Counted from the stretch's first letter, positions 23,901 to 37,079 are shown. The stretch is DNA of 64,000 nucleotides from Liolophura sinensis (GCF_032854445.1 NC_088301.1:38799187-38863186); one strand, 5' to 3'. Numbers and translations: made by a program. Notes: a model not told the origin generated them from the sequence alone.

Positions 23901-26900
23901 TAGGTTTAGAATGAAATCTAAATTGAATGAATTCTGAATTAAATGGCTTCCCTATTCAGGCTTATTATCTTAAATAAATTTATTTATTGCATGCTGCACC
24001 AAAGAAATGAATAAAATATATAGGTGTTAAGTTTATGGTGCATTTTCCTTTCTCATCACTAGGTATCTTGGCCATGATCATGGTGCGCACACTGAGGAGG
24101 GACATCGCTCGCTATAACGAAAAGGAAGACCTAGTAGGTTACAGAGATAATATAATGGTACAAAATTGTTACTGAAGCCTGTGGTGGTGGTTACTTCTCA
24201 GATGTGGAACATTTGTTTACAATTGTAGGAACTTCACATTGACTTCAAAGGGTACTACACATTTCTGTTGACACAATTGAGAAAGTTCCCTCAGGCAAAG
24301 AAATTCTGAATATTTATTTGATGTGTAGTTTAGGGTGATTCCATCGCGGTCACTAAAAAGCCAGCCATTTTGAAAGTAACATGACTGCCTATGGTTTAGA
24401 AGTGTAAGTGGAAGTCTTCCTTTTAAAACATTGTGAACACTATGATATTTTCACAGCCCCCTGTAGACTCAAAATGAATATTCACAATGCAACATTTTTT
24501 TAAGTGCTGGTAATTAGAGATCAGTTTGATTGAGTTTGCGTTCAGAAATGTATGGCTTTTTTTTTGAGAGATAGGGATGGACTCAGTGTTATGATATATG
24601 TCACATAAAGGGTGTTCATATACATGTAGACCTGATGTGAATGTATTTACATGGTTTAGATCAAAAAAGCATGTGTGACATGATATAATCCAACATTATA
24701 AAACATGGTATAAAGCCAATTTTAGCATTGAAATTATTCTAATTCTGGTTCAAGAAAATGTTGATGTTGATAGTTTTATACATCTTCTATTCTTAAACTC
24801 CTGATTCACTTTATTCATATGTACTTCTTTTTGCTCAGGAAGAGACAATGGAGGAGACAGGCTGGAAACTGGTTCATGGCGATGTATTCCGACCTCCCAA
24901 ACACACTAAACTGTTAGCCTCTTTGGTGGGAGCTGGCATTCAAATCTTCTCTATGTCACTCATCACTGTCTGTAAGTGTATTTAGCTTTGGAATGTAACA
25001 GACGTGCTTGAAAACAGGGTATAGAGCAATTGCTTCTTCTGTGGATCCATGAACATGATTTGCTGGTACCTTTAAAGAATCATGAAACTCTCAGGTTACA
25101 TGAAATAACATACATTGCCTTGTTTGAAAACTAGCCCATTCTATGTACAAGTTTACATATTTATTTTTGTGAAATGAATGCTCTTAATGTTGCTCTGTTT
25201 ATATTAAATTTTGTGTTCACGGTCTTTTTGTGGACCCTGAGATCAAGTTCGAAAATTAGTCTACAGGTTTACATTGTGGAACCTCCAATCAAGTATCAAA
25301 ACCAGCTCCCTTTATGCTAAAGTTTTGCATATTATATGATTTCCTTCTTTCTGATTGGTTGCATTTCACACTATAACTTCTGCAATTATTTTCATAGTTG
25401 GATGAAATTATGTGTCCAATATTGATTAGTTGTTGGTTTACAAGCAGTGATATTGTCAGATTTTGATAAAATTGGTGGGCAGATTCATTTTTCTTCCCTT
25501 AGGTAAATCTTTTGGTTTTTTTTGGATGCTTCTATTCATTAGTTTGGATTATTAATATCATTAAACTTTCTTCAGATTTAAATAGTTAGGAATAACTTGA
25601 TGTGGATTTTCAGGCCATGAAATTTGGGTGGTTGACATAATCAAAAAATTGGTTTCAAGTTTTAAGATTTTAATAACCAATCGGCAAAACAGACCTTATT
25701 ATTCACGAAAATTTGTTTCTTGAACATTTGACTGATAAAGTTGTCAACAGTACTTCCTAGCAGATTTTTTTCCATTCATTTACACTAACTTGGCAAAGTC
25801 TATTAATTTGCGTATGAAGTTAGTTGTGTATGGATCAGGAAACCACTATAAATCATACACACTGAACATCGCATAGCTTATAAGGCCACACCAGCATGTG
25901 TTATATTCCTGAGTATTTTTATTTTCTTTTGATGATGAATGATAGCTTTTACATGTAGCTACTTGTAGTGTGTGTAAAATCCAACTGGCTTATGGAGCCC
26001 TCACCATCCCACCATCGAATAAAATGGTTTCGTCCACAGGGTGAAATAATATAACCATTCACACAATGGAATGTCAACAGTGACCAAGCCTTGGAAAGTT
26101 GTTGACTAGTGAAAGTTTCAATTCTGTTCAAATTGATTTTCACCCACCTACCGCTAGCTCACCAAGAGCACAATACATAACTGACGAATGCCGCCACCTA
26201 GTACGTGTTGTGTACATAAGACAGGGAACCTGTAGAGCACGTGCTTTCTGCATGAAAAAGGAATTTCTTAGCCAAAAGTTTTCATACTTTGTTTTAACTC
26301 GGAAGCCCTCTCAGTAGTTACCTATGCGCTTCTCACAAAGTTAATAGGTGGTTTATTGACTGGACTTGATGCCACAAATGACAAGAAACAGCGCAAATGC
26401 ATTGACCTGATTAATAAATAGAGCGCACGCCTGAACGAAATTTGGTCAGAGTGGAAAGCTGGAGACTGCTTTTACTGCATAGTGTCATTGAGTCCAAGTT
26501 TAATAGATCACTTTGCAGAATCACCAAATGACAGCTTTTGTTCAGTCATATTAGCCCTCCTTTTTGCCATCGGACAAAAACAACCTGGGAAGAGGTTGCT
26601 TTAACAACTAACACAACTTCTATTTTGTGGTAGCTCCTTGTGTAGGTAACTCTAATATACCCGTTGAATGCTGTGCAGTTCAAGCGCTGCATTTGTGGGA
26701 GTGTTTCGGGGGACAGATAACTACAGTGAAACCGATTTATTGGTCTGCACAATTACACTCCATGAAACATGAACAAAGATTTTGAAAACTTAAATAATAC
26801 ATTCAGGTAGAGCCACATATGATTTTAAGATAATTACAGAAAAACTCTTGATCATCTATGAACCCATTCCATTAATAAACCAGAATTTGCCCCATTTCTG

Positions 26901-29900
26901 TGGTCAGATATCTTGTGGATTTAGTTTATATGCACATCTTTTTAATTGAAGCATTCACTTGAAGCAGATAATGATTTTGATGTATTTTTGTCTTCTACAG
27001 TCTTTGCGATGTTGGGAATGTTGTCCCCAGCCTCACGAGGTGCCCTGATGACAGCAGCCATTTTTCTCTATGTCTTCATGGGGTAAGAAATGGCCTATTT
27101 TACATGCCTTTTATTACTGATGTAAACAGCATATTATGACTGATGCTGCGGTGGTTACGAATAGTGATAATATGTTAAGTATTTGATTTGGTTGATGATT
27201 ATTAAGTTAATATCATCAGTATTTGTTCTGTGTTTCATTGTTTCAGTCATATAGAAAAAAACTGAATTAATTTTTGGTGAGCAACGTGAACGTATTGAAC
27301 CTTAAGTGTGATTGCCTCATGGTTGTCGAATGCTTCATAATTGAACACTTCTTTTTCAGAATGGTGGCTGGGTATTTCTCTGCACGACTGTACAAAACTA
27401 TGAAAGGCGTTCAGTGGAAACGAGCAGCTTTTCAGGTAAAACTAGTATCATGTTCATGGTGTCTGTAAGAAGTTGTGTGGAAAAAATCATTATCTGTACT
27501 TCTAATGGCTATAAAACACTGTATTGTATGCATTTGAGGTGGATGATTGTATAATCTGCCAAGTTTGTAGATTTTAAGCATAGGTATCCTAATTCATGAA
27601 TGTAATAGTATAATTAATGATGATATGTTTTTAAAATTTATTTAAATCTGCATTGGATAAATTTCAGAGCCCAGGAATAGTTAATTTTATATCTACAGAT
27701 TCCTGAGATACCAGTGGAGCAAAAGGTTCCTTTAATAATTTTTAGTTTTAAAAAAAGCCAAAATTTGAAGATTCTTATGAAGTTATCCTGTAAGTCATTA
27801 TCCAGTATGAATTACTTGTAGACTGCTATCATGTATCCGGGGATCATCTTTGGCGCTTGTTTCATCCTGAACTTCTTCATATGGGGTCAGCACTCATCTG
27901 GAGCTGTAAGTATATATCAGCTATGTAAGGGAATACATAAGGTATTAAAATGTGCAACAGACACAACTGATAATCTCATTTTTGTTTAAAGGCTTTACCT
28001 GGTTATGTTATTCTTACTTGATACAGCTCTAATATGCATATTTATTAATTGACTTTGTGACAAAGATGAGCATTTTAAGGTGGGGGACTTTTCATAGTAT
28101 ATTATTGATGGAAGAGATTGCCTTGTCTCTTTATCTGAACTATATACATGAACTTGAAAACAGTGCTTAAAAATATGACATTTACGTATTGATGTAGGAA
28201 CTGTTTGGTTTAACAACCCTGTATTTCTGTCCTACAGGTGCCCTTTACCACAATGTTGGCACTGTTATGTATGTGGTTTGGAATCTCTCTGCCCTTGGTA
28301 TATCTGGGGTATTTCTTTGGATTCAGGAAACAGGTATGTGAAATTTGTGGCTTTTAGTATTACTTTTTGGGACCGACTGGCCAATACTATTTGAAAGCAT
28401 TGTGTTCAAGCTTCTGCAGATTGCCTTTCTGAAGAGATCAAAATGCCACAGTACTTGAAACAAAGCTTCTAACACAGGTCAAAGAAATGAGTATGTAAGC
28501 TCTTAGTTCAATATTTCCTCTAATGTGAAATGAAAAGAATGTAAAAGTACAATTGTTTTGAATTCATCCATATGAGAATTTTAGTATATTCTTCTAAAAA
28601 TGTGTTGTGATTTCCGTCGTGTTTCAGCCTTACCAGCACCCAGTAAGAACAAACCAAATACCAAGACAAGTCCCTGAGCAAATGTGGTACATGAATCCAT
28701 TTTTAGGGTAAGGAGTTGTTGATTTGTTGTTCATGCAATGGCATGTCAAATAATGCTTAAAAACTCAGACTGGATATGGATAGATATTAACCTGATTATC
28801 AAACACAAACAATATGCAGCAGAATTTCGTGTGCTAACTTTTAGCACAATGTCACAGTTAACAACCAGACACAAATGAATTTGCCAGATCTTCCGCCTTG
28901 TTGTCCTTTGGCAGCTAATCTAATAAATAAATTAAGAAACGGCACAAACGTGTCAGCAGACTATCAGTCCATGACTAATGAGGTGGGGAGTTCATCTCGA
29001 GCTAATTTGACTTCGGGCTAAAGTCTGGCACACCTACTAGACATATACATTTAATACATGTACTACATTTAGTGGGTAAAGATGATATGTATACCGTACT
29101 TCAAGTGTTAAGTAGAGTTTTCAGATTTGGTGGTGAGATAAATTCCTGTTTAGAATGCCGGTGGGATTTTCATCGATTCTAGTGCTGTTGACCCTCCTAT
29201 TTTTTTCTCTCTCTTTACAGAACACTAATGGCAGGAATTCTTCCATTTGGTGCTATGTTCATTGAACTTTTCTTCATTTTCACTGTGAGTGGTGCCCATC
29301 ATTTTGCAAAAACGACAGTAAACTACAGTATTATAATTCCCTCACAGTTAGTGGACGACAACTCTCTAATCCCATACTAATTTAACATTGTTGGCATTGA
29401 CAGAATCCTTATTACAGTATGACTTCTTTCATCTTCCTGTATTTCATATGTAGGCATTTAAAACTAATTTACCAACTTTGGTTATACAGTGTACAAATAA
29501 ATGTAAAAAGGGGGAAAAAAAAACAAAAACCCCAGCTGCAATGCAGGTTTTAAGATTTTAGGTTCCATGGCATATATCAATCATGTACCTACCTATTAAA
29601 ATCTTCTTTTCTTAACCACAGAACTGAACACTTTGTTTCAGGCGATCTGGGAGAACCAGTTTTATTACCTATTTGGATTCCTCTTCCTGGTGTTCATGAT
29701 CCTCATTGTCTCTGTGTCACAGATCTCCATTGTGATGGTCTACTTTCAGCTCTGTGGAGAGGTCAGTTCACAACTACAAACATGTCTTATTGTTTGGCTT
29801 TTCAAAAGAGGCACGGACCACCATTGAGGTTGAGCTCATGGAAATGCAAGTCCTGGAGAGTCTATATTGCCTCAACTTCTGTTTTAAATCAACATTTCAA

Positions 29901-31234
29901 ATCGCTTTAAAATTGCTATTTCTTATGTAACAAGGTCAAAATATTGACAAGATAAATTTCGATTAAATCATTGTACATCAAATTTTAGCTAAAATAACAG
30001 AAAGGGACCAAATTTAATGACTGGAATTTTGACTAAAGTCTTAGGAATGCAGCATTATTACAGGGCCTGGCACTTCATACCCATCTAAAGTAGTATTTTG
30101 TAGTTTTACATAAGACTTTTATTTTAAATCTCATAATATTTGTAGATATTATAGGGGTGTAATAAAGAACTAATCTTTTGGTCTTTGTTTGATGAGAGTT
30201 AATTTGATGACAAATTTTTGTGTAAATTTTTAATGGAAAAACACTTGTTTCCTTTCTTATTGGAGTGCTTCAAAAATATATTCTTATTTTAAATTTGCAG
30301 TATATTTCTACTTTTGAAGTCTATGAAATGCATAGATTGTAGGATATTTGCATCTGTATTCCTTTGCATTGTCGGTAACATAAACATTCTGTTATCATCA
30401 AATCCGTATATATGTCACATACCATACAAGTTATATTTAGTATCCAGTATTCAACATGCCATTTGCTTTTAGAAATTAACAAAGAAAACGACCTGTTAGT
30501 CACAAAACTTAATTACTTGAAAAGAATTCTGGTAACTTATGGAATAGATAATTCCTATAAAGGCTGTGAAATTAGATTTTGAAGAGAAAAAAGCACTTGT
30601 ACAAAAACCTTTGGCCATAGGACTGAATTTTGCAGTAGAAACACTTTGACTGGTTTACCGTATTCATATTGTTTTGTAATGACATTTTTGTTAGAATATC
30701 AAGTGTTTTTTTATTGCAGGATTACCATTGGTGGTGGCGATCATTCATTGTTTCTGGAGGATCAGCCCTCTATGTATTTGCCTACTCAATATTTTATTTT
30801 GTAACAAAGGTGAGTGAAAAAGTTGACTGTCACAATTTGATAGTTAGAAATCAAGAAAATGACAGTTGGAAAACGAATAGATACAACAATTATTTTAATC
30901 TGTAAAACTATTATGGCATGGCTACTAGCATGCCAGTGAACGGAATTCTTGTGGAAAACTATTTTTTCTTCCTTTCTTGGATGTTGACAAAGGTGTTGAC
31001 TAATTCTAATATAAGTTTGTAACACCAACAAGAATATGTTAATCTAATATCACCTTATATGTATATCTCTTTTCTTGATTACAGTTGGAGATTACAGAGT
31101 TCATTCCAATGCTTTTGTACTTTGGGTACACATTTGTGATGGTATTCACCTTCTGGCTTCTCACTGGAAGTATTGGTTTCTATGCTGCCTATGTGTTTGT
31201 GCGGAAAATTTATGCTGCCATTAAGATAGATTGA
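11914..31234 (+). CDS. TM9SF4: Transmembrane 9 superfamily member 4, complete 21-exon gene
   Basis: This is a nonaspanin, a nine-pass membrane protein of Golgi and endosomes implicated in sorting of membrane proteins and in phagocytosis and adhesion. CDS exons: 11914-11925, 15231-15350, 15718-15817, 18676-18719, 19053-19153, 19460-19562, 21143-21195, 21566-21604, 22927-23012, 23341-23493, 24063-24133, 24839-24971, 27001-27082, 27360-27435, 27822-27905, 28238-28333, 28628-28707, 29221-29284, 29642-29761, 30720-30809, 31085-31234. They join in frame to 618 residues (human about 640). Residues 1-24 form a signal peptide, followed by FYIPGVA. The luminal domain runs to about 250, and the nine membrane segments fill the rest. 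Member 4 rather than 2 is indicated by [46 protein letters not shown] and the C-terminus KIYAAIKID. The terminal K-I-D fits the KxD/E COPI-binding Golgi retention signal of the family. Intron 6 uses a GC donor. Confidence 0.96.
12000..15230 (+). other. TM9SF4 intron 1
   Basis: This intron of about 3.3 kb contains the inverted-repeat element at 14131-14871. No other exon or gene is recognised on either strand. Confidence 0.7.
14131..14871. mobile_element. Foldback MITE with long terminal inverted repeats and TA target site
   Basis: The two ends are inverted copies of each other over roughly 220 bp: the left begins 'gggctgtgattaagtgtact' and the right ends with the reverse of 'gggctgtgattacatgtact'. 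The element is bounded by TA dinucleotides at 14129-14130 and 14872-14873, the signature of Tc1/mariner-type insertion. It has no open frame, so it must be non-autonomous. A deleted relative is at 4764-5089. A nested short palindrome (GGGCTG ... CAGCCC) lies at each tip. Confidence 0.82.
15231..23493 (+). CDS. TM9SF4: TM9SF4 exons 2-10: signal peptide and luminal domain
   Basis: Exon 2 supplies the hydrophobic signal core and [11 protein letters not shown]. Exon 3 supplies [11 protein letters not shown] with KAENLG. Exon 4 supplies [15 protein letters not shown]. Exons 5-6 supply the cysteine pair CKVLCEK, TYYVHL and [10 protein letters not shown]. Exons 7-9 code the more variable part of the ectodomain. 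Exon 10 begins the conserved [20 protein letters not shown] block, followed by the first membrane helix [12 protein letters not shown]. All junctions are GT-AG except the donor after exon 6, which is AAG|GCAAGT. Intron 3 holds a SINE at 17.1 kb, and intron 6 holds two SINEs in opposite orientation. Confidence 0.95.
17145..17465 (+). mobile_element. tRNA-derived SINE, family A, with perfect target-site duplication
   Basis: The 13-bp direct repeat TCAAAGTGTTCAT flanks the element at 17132-17144 and 17466-17478. The tRNA-like head ('gagcatccgcttcgggag') is at the left. The 3' end reads TTAAACCCCAAG followed by CTCACTCACTCACTCA. An intact duplication means a comparatively recent insertion. It lies in TM9SF4 intron 3, in sense orientation. 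Confidence 0.9.
19619..19894 (-). mobile_element. tRNA-derived SINE, family B, full length
   Basis: On the minus strand it begins 'ggggcctccgtggctcagtt' with an A-box-like TGGCTCAGTTGG, then a B-box-like region, a conserved body ('tggtcgc' and 'cataatgctggtcgc' type phrases) and the tail before an AT-rich run. It lies in TM9SF4 intron 6, antisense to the gene, 57 bases after the exon-6 donor. Confidence 0.9.
20377..20635 (+). mobile_element. tRNA-derived SINE, family B, full length with target-site duplication
   Basis: A-box TGGCTCAGTTGG at 20387-20398 and B-box-like GAGTTCAAGTCC at 20442-20453 form the tRNA-like head. The 3' end reads 'gcgtaaaacaccaatcaaaa' and then an AT tract. A 12-bp direct repeat TTTTTGAAAGTT flanks it at 20365-20376 and 20636-20647. 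It faces the minus-strand copy at 19619-19894 in the same intron, forming an inverted pair. Confidence 0.9.
24063..31234 (+). CDS. TM9SF4: TM9SF4 exons 11-21: membrane domain and C-terminus
   Basis: These exons encode the eight remaining helices and connecting loops. Diagnostic blocks are [12 protein letters not shown] and [13 protein letters not shown] (exons 11-12), [18 protein letters not shown] (exon 13), [17 protein letters not shown] (15-16), [20 protein letters not shown] (16-17), [16 protein letters not shown] (18), [13 protein letters not shown] (19), [16 protein letters not shown] (20) and [12 protein letters not shown] with the KID end (21). The stop is at 31232-31234. All introns are GT-AG and no frame break is seen, unlike in the laminin gene downstream. 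Confidence 0.96.
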
Positions 31235-33510
31235 GGAGTTGATGGAGACCTTGAGGAGTACGTAAAAGCATAATGGAGGAGAAGTGTAGAAAAGATTTTG
31301 GATATAGAATTGTTTGGAGAGCAGTAGAGAGAGTAATAAAACTACAATACCCAGGTTCTTGGACAACTCTGCAAATCTAGTTATTCTTGTAGAATTTTGA
31401 AATATCCAGTTGAATTCCTGAGTTCATCATTTTGGAGGAAAACATGCCTCTAGTGCAGACTGCTTTTGGATTTAATCGGCCTTCTACAAAGGAGTAAGTT
31501 GGATACATATGACAGAGGAAACCAGATGCATGTTAGTAGAGAGGAAGCTTTGTCACAAGAAATACTTACGTACGCCAACAGATTTACTGTATTCATCTTA
31601 ACCTTTACCAGGACAAAAAATCCAGCACACTCAAGGTCTCTGTGTATATTATGGGGGAACGTAAAACATTTATTTAAGTTGTAAATAGGGCAGGGCTGGG
31701 GGAGGGGGCATCTATAAATACTTATGGACATACATATATTCATATATTTAATATCATTTTTTTTTCTGGTCCACTTCCTGGTGTTGCTCATTTACAATGC
31801 CAATTGTTTCATTTTGGCTCTGTTTTCAGTTGTCGAGTGTTTTAGTACCAAATTTAGTACAGCTTATGTAGGGTTAAAAAATGTGTTATGGAACAGTTGT
31901 TGGAAATTGGTGTTGCTCATTTACAATGCCAATTGTTTCTCTTTGGTTCTGTTTTTAAGTTGTCGTGTGTTTTATTACCAAATTTAGTATAGCCTATGAA
32001 GGGTAAAAAATCGAGTTATGGAACAGTTGCTGGAAAGAGTTTCGCTTTGTGTGTATTTTTGAATGGCAACACCACCAGAGCAATGTCCCGTCTTTGTGAA
32101 TTGGGTGACTGGTAAATCTTTACATTCAGCACGTGAAATGATCCCAAACCAATCACAGTTATCTTCTGAATGTTATTCTTCAGTTTTGTTGGATCTTGAA
32201 ATGTGTGAAAATAGGGAATTCACTGAGTAGATTCTCCTGAACACATTATCCATGTTAAAGGATAAACAAGTAGCGCTGCCATGCCATCACCCTGTCTGAT
32301 GTGTTGTAACTAAATGACTAGTGGGCCTCATGTGAATGACCTCCCTTGTCACATGACATCATCAATGCTGTAAATCGTTTTAGTTATTGAGGCGTGAAAC
32401 TGAGGAGTGGTACCTCACAGACTGTTGCAGGCCGTTGCTTTATGTCGTCATCAGCCATTGAGAGACGCCGATTTAAAATGAAGTCTTTAAGTTTTTCAGC
32501 TTGGGTAGGATATACATAATTGACGCAGTTCACTGAAGCAGTTGTCTGACACAGTGATGTCTATTGTACATGTTTTTTCATTAGGGGATTTCTGCATTTC
32601 TTCTAAATGTCTTTAAAATAATATAACATTTATCGTGGGCTTTTATTTTATATTCTGGAACCCATTTCATTGACTGGTAATTTACGTTGCGGTGTGTCAT
32701 TTATAAATGCTTTCCATATGGTAAAGGGCATGAAACAGACTGTATGGTAATCTGTGTGAGCCTTTTTTGGACTGTGTGCATACAATATAAATTCATAAAA
32801 AGGGTCTTTTAAATGGAGAGTTTTACATCTGCTAAATTAAATTAAAACATAATGATTATTAATGAATAAATGTTACAAAAGTGACATTACAAAATAGAAT
32901 TACATATATATATTGGCTAAAATGAGTAGACCAGGTGTCCCAAAGTTTAGATGAAAGCGGGTTCATTACTTTGATCAGAAGCCTTCCTTGTTTGCCTCAA
33001 ATTTTTCATAAATAAACTGACATTGAATATGTCTGTGGTTTATTATGGAGCATGTCTGGATGTCAATTTGCATATTGTTATTCACCAGTATTTGTTGTTT
33101 GAAATGGTCATTGTATTGACCATCAAGATTAAGAAAATGGCACACACATTTTGGCAGTTCAATATAGCGGCAGTCATTGTTGACAGTTCATACTTTAATA
33201 ATCTAAAAGAAATCATAAATTTGGATGGGTTCACTTCATCTACTCATCTGTTCATATATAAAGCAGAACTCATTTTGCTTTGGAGCTCAGAGGATCAGGC
33301 TTTCTTGTGAATGTGAAAAAAAAAAAAGTACACCTCTAAGAGCCCAGAATAACAAAAATGAGAAGATAGATTTCCCCAAGAACAGCTGGCAACAGCCTGA
33401 GGGCTTCTTTCCACACCCTTTCAGTGTTATACCTGGTTGTTATGGGAATTGGGGTTATGGGGTTGTTTAAACATTTTCATGTGGTGAATAAAGCTTTAAC
33501 TTTTTTACCA
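31235..33510 (+). other. TM9SF4: TM9SF4 3' UTR (probable extent)
   Basis: No coding frame of note follows the stop. AATAAA hexamers at 33011-33016 and 33487-33492 are candidate poly(A) signals; a third at 35810-35815 is possible but distant. A 129-bp tandem duplication lies at 31780-32037. The end chosen is inferred from the second hexamer. Confidence 0.5.
31780..32037 (+). repeat. 129-bp tandem duplication in TM9SF4 3' UTR
   Basis: Units start at 31780 and 31909 with 'ggtgttgctcatttacaatg' and share 'ccaattgtttc', 'ccaaatttagta' and 'atggaacagttg'. Units differ at scattered positions, so this is a real, ageing duplication rather than an assembly stutter. Confidence 0.9.
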
Positions 33511-35514
33511 ATTTTGATTATAGCTTTTCAACTTCTGAAAACTTTGGAGATGTGCCAATCATTAGAATCCATCTGGATCTGAGATTAAGCCTTCCTGTAT
33601 CACTCATTTTATCACGGTCCTGGGTTAGTTTGACGCTTTTATTAGAATCAAGTAAGCAAATGGTTGTCCTAAAAAGTTTTGTGGTTTTAATTTAGACGAT
33701 AAGAAAATGAGATGTGTTCATAGTATCAGAAACATTTGAACAAGTTAAGAAAATTGAAGCAGTGTATATAGTGTGTTTATATCAAGTATGGTTCCCTGTT
33801 GAGGGATAGCTGTGCACAGAACAAATTTTGTTAAGTAAAGTAGGTGCTGTATACATGTAAGTTATGTCGGTGTGAATTTTACTCACTTCAGGTTTTAGAT
33901 CATGTCTTTGGTAAATCTTAAAGATGGTGATAGCTTGTCATTTACATGCTATTGGTGAGTTGACGTTTGATAAAAATTCATGTTTCAATATGAACACCAA
34001 AGGGATCATGTTGAAGAGATAACCCAACATGGCTGGTGGTACGTGTACATGTTTTTCATTTTTCCACTAGGAGAAATTTGAAGAGGAAAATGCCCATAAT
34101 TTTTCTATATGTAGGGTTTGTTTTTGTTTTTGTTGTTTTTTTTTTTATTTGATATATTCTTCTGGGGGTTCATGTATATATACATTGTGTATAGATATAC
34201 TGCCTGGAGAGGAAAGGTTCATTCTGTAATATCATGTTTGCCAATTACGTATGGCAAAATGTACTTGGACTGTTGCATATATGTGTATGTCTTGATGTGA
34301 CATTTGAAAGAGTTATTCCCAGTGGTATGTTTTTAGGTGGGATATCAGTGAATTTCTGACTAGTGTAATATTGTTGGATGTGATACAGACATGTACATAT
34401 GAAATTTATCATTTTTGTAAAGAGCACATACCTTCTGATGTGAGTTACATCGCTTTGCAATCTTTTTGTTAGATGGTATGTATGCTATAAAATATATTGT
34501 TATGGATATAAATAACATGCGAGACAAGACAAATTGTTCACAAACCCTGTATCGAATTCATTTGTAGAAGCCAAACATCAGGCCAGGATGTATTAACGTG
34601 TATAAATGTTACTTATTGGCAAATAATACGAAATAAGTACATTTAAATTTTTCTGTTTGCATTTCACTTGATGTCTGCATAAATATCCTATAATTTGTCT
34701 TGCTGCATGTCAAAGATATGCATAGCCCAGAGGTTAGTAATACCTAAAATGATGCCAATCAGGGTTATAAAGTGACTCTTTAGAATAAAAAAGCATACCT
34801 ACCCCTTCACACGTAGATTAGAATCAGGGCGATTATGTCTTGAAAGTTACAGAGACATCCTTTATGTTTGGCGTAAATACTCAAAACAAAGAAATGAATG
34901 TTTTGATGTATTTATTGTAGTGAACTTTCATAATTGGGTCAGTATAATTGGCGAAAATAGTCATATGAAGCCATCGTTGTCGACAAGCAGAAAACAAAAC
35001 GTTACCTTTAATTAGTGATCGGGTATAAACACCACTGCGTTCCACCATTGCCAGACAAACCATTCACCAAGGTAGTAAAAGATCTATGGATATCTTGTAG
35101 ACTGTCCGAATGTCAGAAGATTTGGCCTGTGTCAAAAGTAAGAGAGACTACAGTCAGAATATGCATCTTATATTGGGGAAAGTGCTGAACATCCATTAAT
35201 CATTAGACGTATGTATATAACCCTCGATATTACCAGGAAAGGCATGACCCACGATAATCGACGCAGGTCCATGCAGGATACAATCCTTACAATGAGCAGT
35301 CCTGCTTCCCTAGATACGTGATTTTTTCTTATTTTCAAATTGATAGGTCTGACGCATAAACGCGAATCTTCTTAGAACACAAAAATCTAGCTCTAAAGCG
35401 TGATTGCATACACCTTACATGAATTTCTCGCCAAGTTTGTGTGAAGGCAGTTACAGTTAAGGTGTAATAGAATGATTTTTTTAGATGGAGACCATCCGTG
35501 TTCGCCCAAACTAT

Positions 35515-35680
35515 GTCCTTTCAGACGGATGTTCATTCGCTTGTCCAGTTGTGACATATGGAACAGTTGTGACGTTTTTGATTTCCACTATATTATATCC
35601 TACGTATTTTGTGGCATTTGGAACAGTTGGTGGATTTTTGATTTCATCTACGCTATATCCTACGTATTCACTTTGCTTGT
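35515..35680 (+). repeat. Two-unit 60-bp tandem repeat
   Basis: 'ggaacagttg' recurs 60 bases apart (35560 and 35620), each followed by 'tttttgatttc' and 'tatatcctacgtatt'. Because 60 is a multiple of three, the frame stays open over both units, but no start context or family match supports a protein. Confidence 0.7.
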
Positions 35681-36120
35681 AAGCATTTAGTCTGATCAGC
35701 AGCTCCAGTGGACACTGTTATATAAGATTTACTTCTGGATACGATTTTTGCACTTGTTAATAGAGACATATTGATAAATGTCATATTCTGTATATAGTGT
35801 GGGAACTACAATAAAGCTATTTGTCTACAAAACCCTATTTGTTGGTGTATTTTGTTGTTGTCGGATGCATAGATCTATAAGAAAATATCATTTAGCACAT
35901 GTTCCATATGAAATATTAAAAAAAATTAAACAAAAAGCAAATCGTTCATTCTGCTCAAGAAATTAGACTGGCCGATATATAACGGTATAGTATATGTACC
36001 GCGATATTAAGATTCACATTGCTATTGTCAAAATTTTATTATGCTCTTTCATGATTTTATAGTAGTCTAGAATGGCATGGTAGGCTGCCTATTTCTGAAT
36101 TCGTATGTAACATGTAACTT

Positions 36121-36292
36121 TATTCATTTGATTTTTGTTTTACGCCGCACTCAAGAATATTTCACGCATACGACGGCGGGTAGCCGTATATGGTGGGAGA
36201 AAACCGGGCAGAGTCTGGGGAAGCCCACGACCACCTGCAGGTTGATGCCAGACCTTCCCACGTACGGCCGGAGAGGAAGCCAGCCTGAGCGA
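36121..36292 (-). mobile_element. SINE family B, copy lacking the tRNA-like head
   Basis: The tail ('ttacgccgcactcaagaata') and body through 'gaggaagccagcctgagc' are present on the plus-strand reading, which means the element runs on the minus strand. The A and B boxes are missing, so it is a 5'-truncated copy. Confidence 0.85.
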
Positions 36293-37079
36293 AGCAGAAA
36301 TTAGCAGAACTGCAACACATGGTGTCAAAACGTGTAACTACCATGCATGGTTTTTTAAAAAAGTTTTTCCACATAAGAGGAATATTCGAGAGATTGCACA
36401 TCGCTGCCAATGTACCATGGATTCATCGGCCAAACACTGCCATCCGCAGCCTGAAGTGGATTAATGAACATCGGATCTGCAGGAGAGGTTCAGTCAGGTT
36501 ACTTCTGTCTCCAAGTACACATCTTCTGCGCCAAGTAGGCTAACCATACAACGGCCATGCCCTGATGAGAGATCGAGTGACACAAAAGCAAGTTGAAGTT
36601 TCTTTTGGAAGTGATGTCGAGCTAAAGAATATAAACTTACCTACATTTTAAGGTTTAAAGTTTCAGAGCAGTGTAGAGAAGAGATTGCAGAGCGATGTTA
36701 TGACAGTAAAACTGCTCTAGCCCATGAGCTGATCGAAAGGGTCGGCTAAGGGTGAGGCTGGACAAGAATCAAATCGGTTTACACTGGATGAAATCAAGGT
36801 ATCCCCACGTATAATCCCAAGTTTAAGAACCAAACCTGAATGTAAGCGTAAAGTCCGACATTCATATACCACTGGATAGGTGCTCGTATATATTGTTGAT
36901 AATCGCAAAACCATTTCCGAAATAACCTATAACTCCAGTTACAGAAGGGATATTTAAGAAAACCAGATAATAAAGCTGGTGGCATATATTAGAGATTGAA
37001 GTTAATCAGTGGATCTAATGTATATATACTGAACAAAAGAGAAGCTTCACATGTGTGACTTTATGTTCCAAACATTCCC

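Noticed and set aside
31450-31791. 113-codon minus-strand open frame in the TM9SF4 3' UTR
   Set aside because: It overlaps an opposite-strand frame, has no family resemblance or exon signals, and spans the start of the tandem duplication. Length alone is expected by chance.
33023-33310. 95-codon frame after the first TM9SF4 poly(A) signal
   Set aside because: No similarity to a known family, AT-rich codons, and it lies within the probable 3' UTR.
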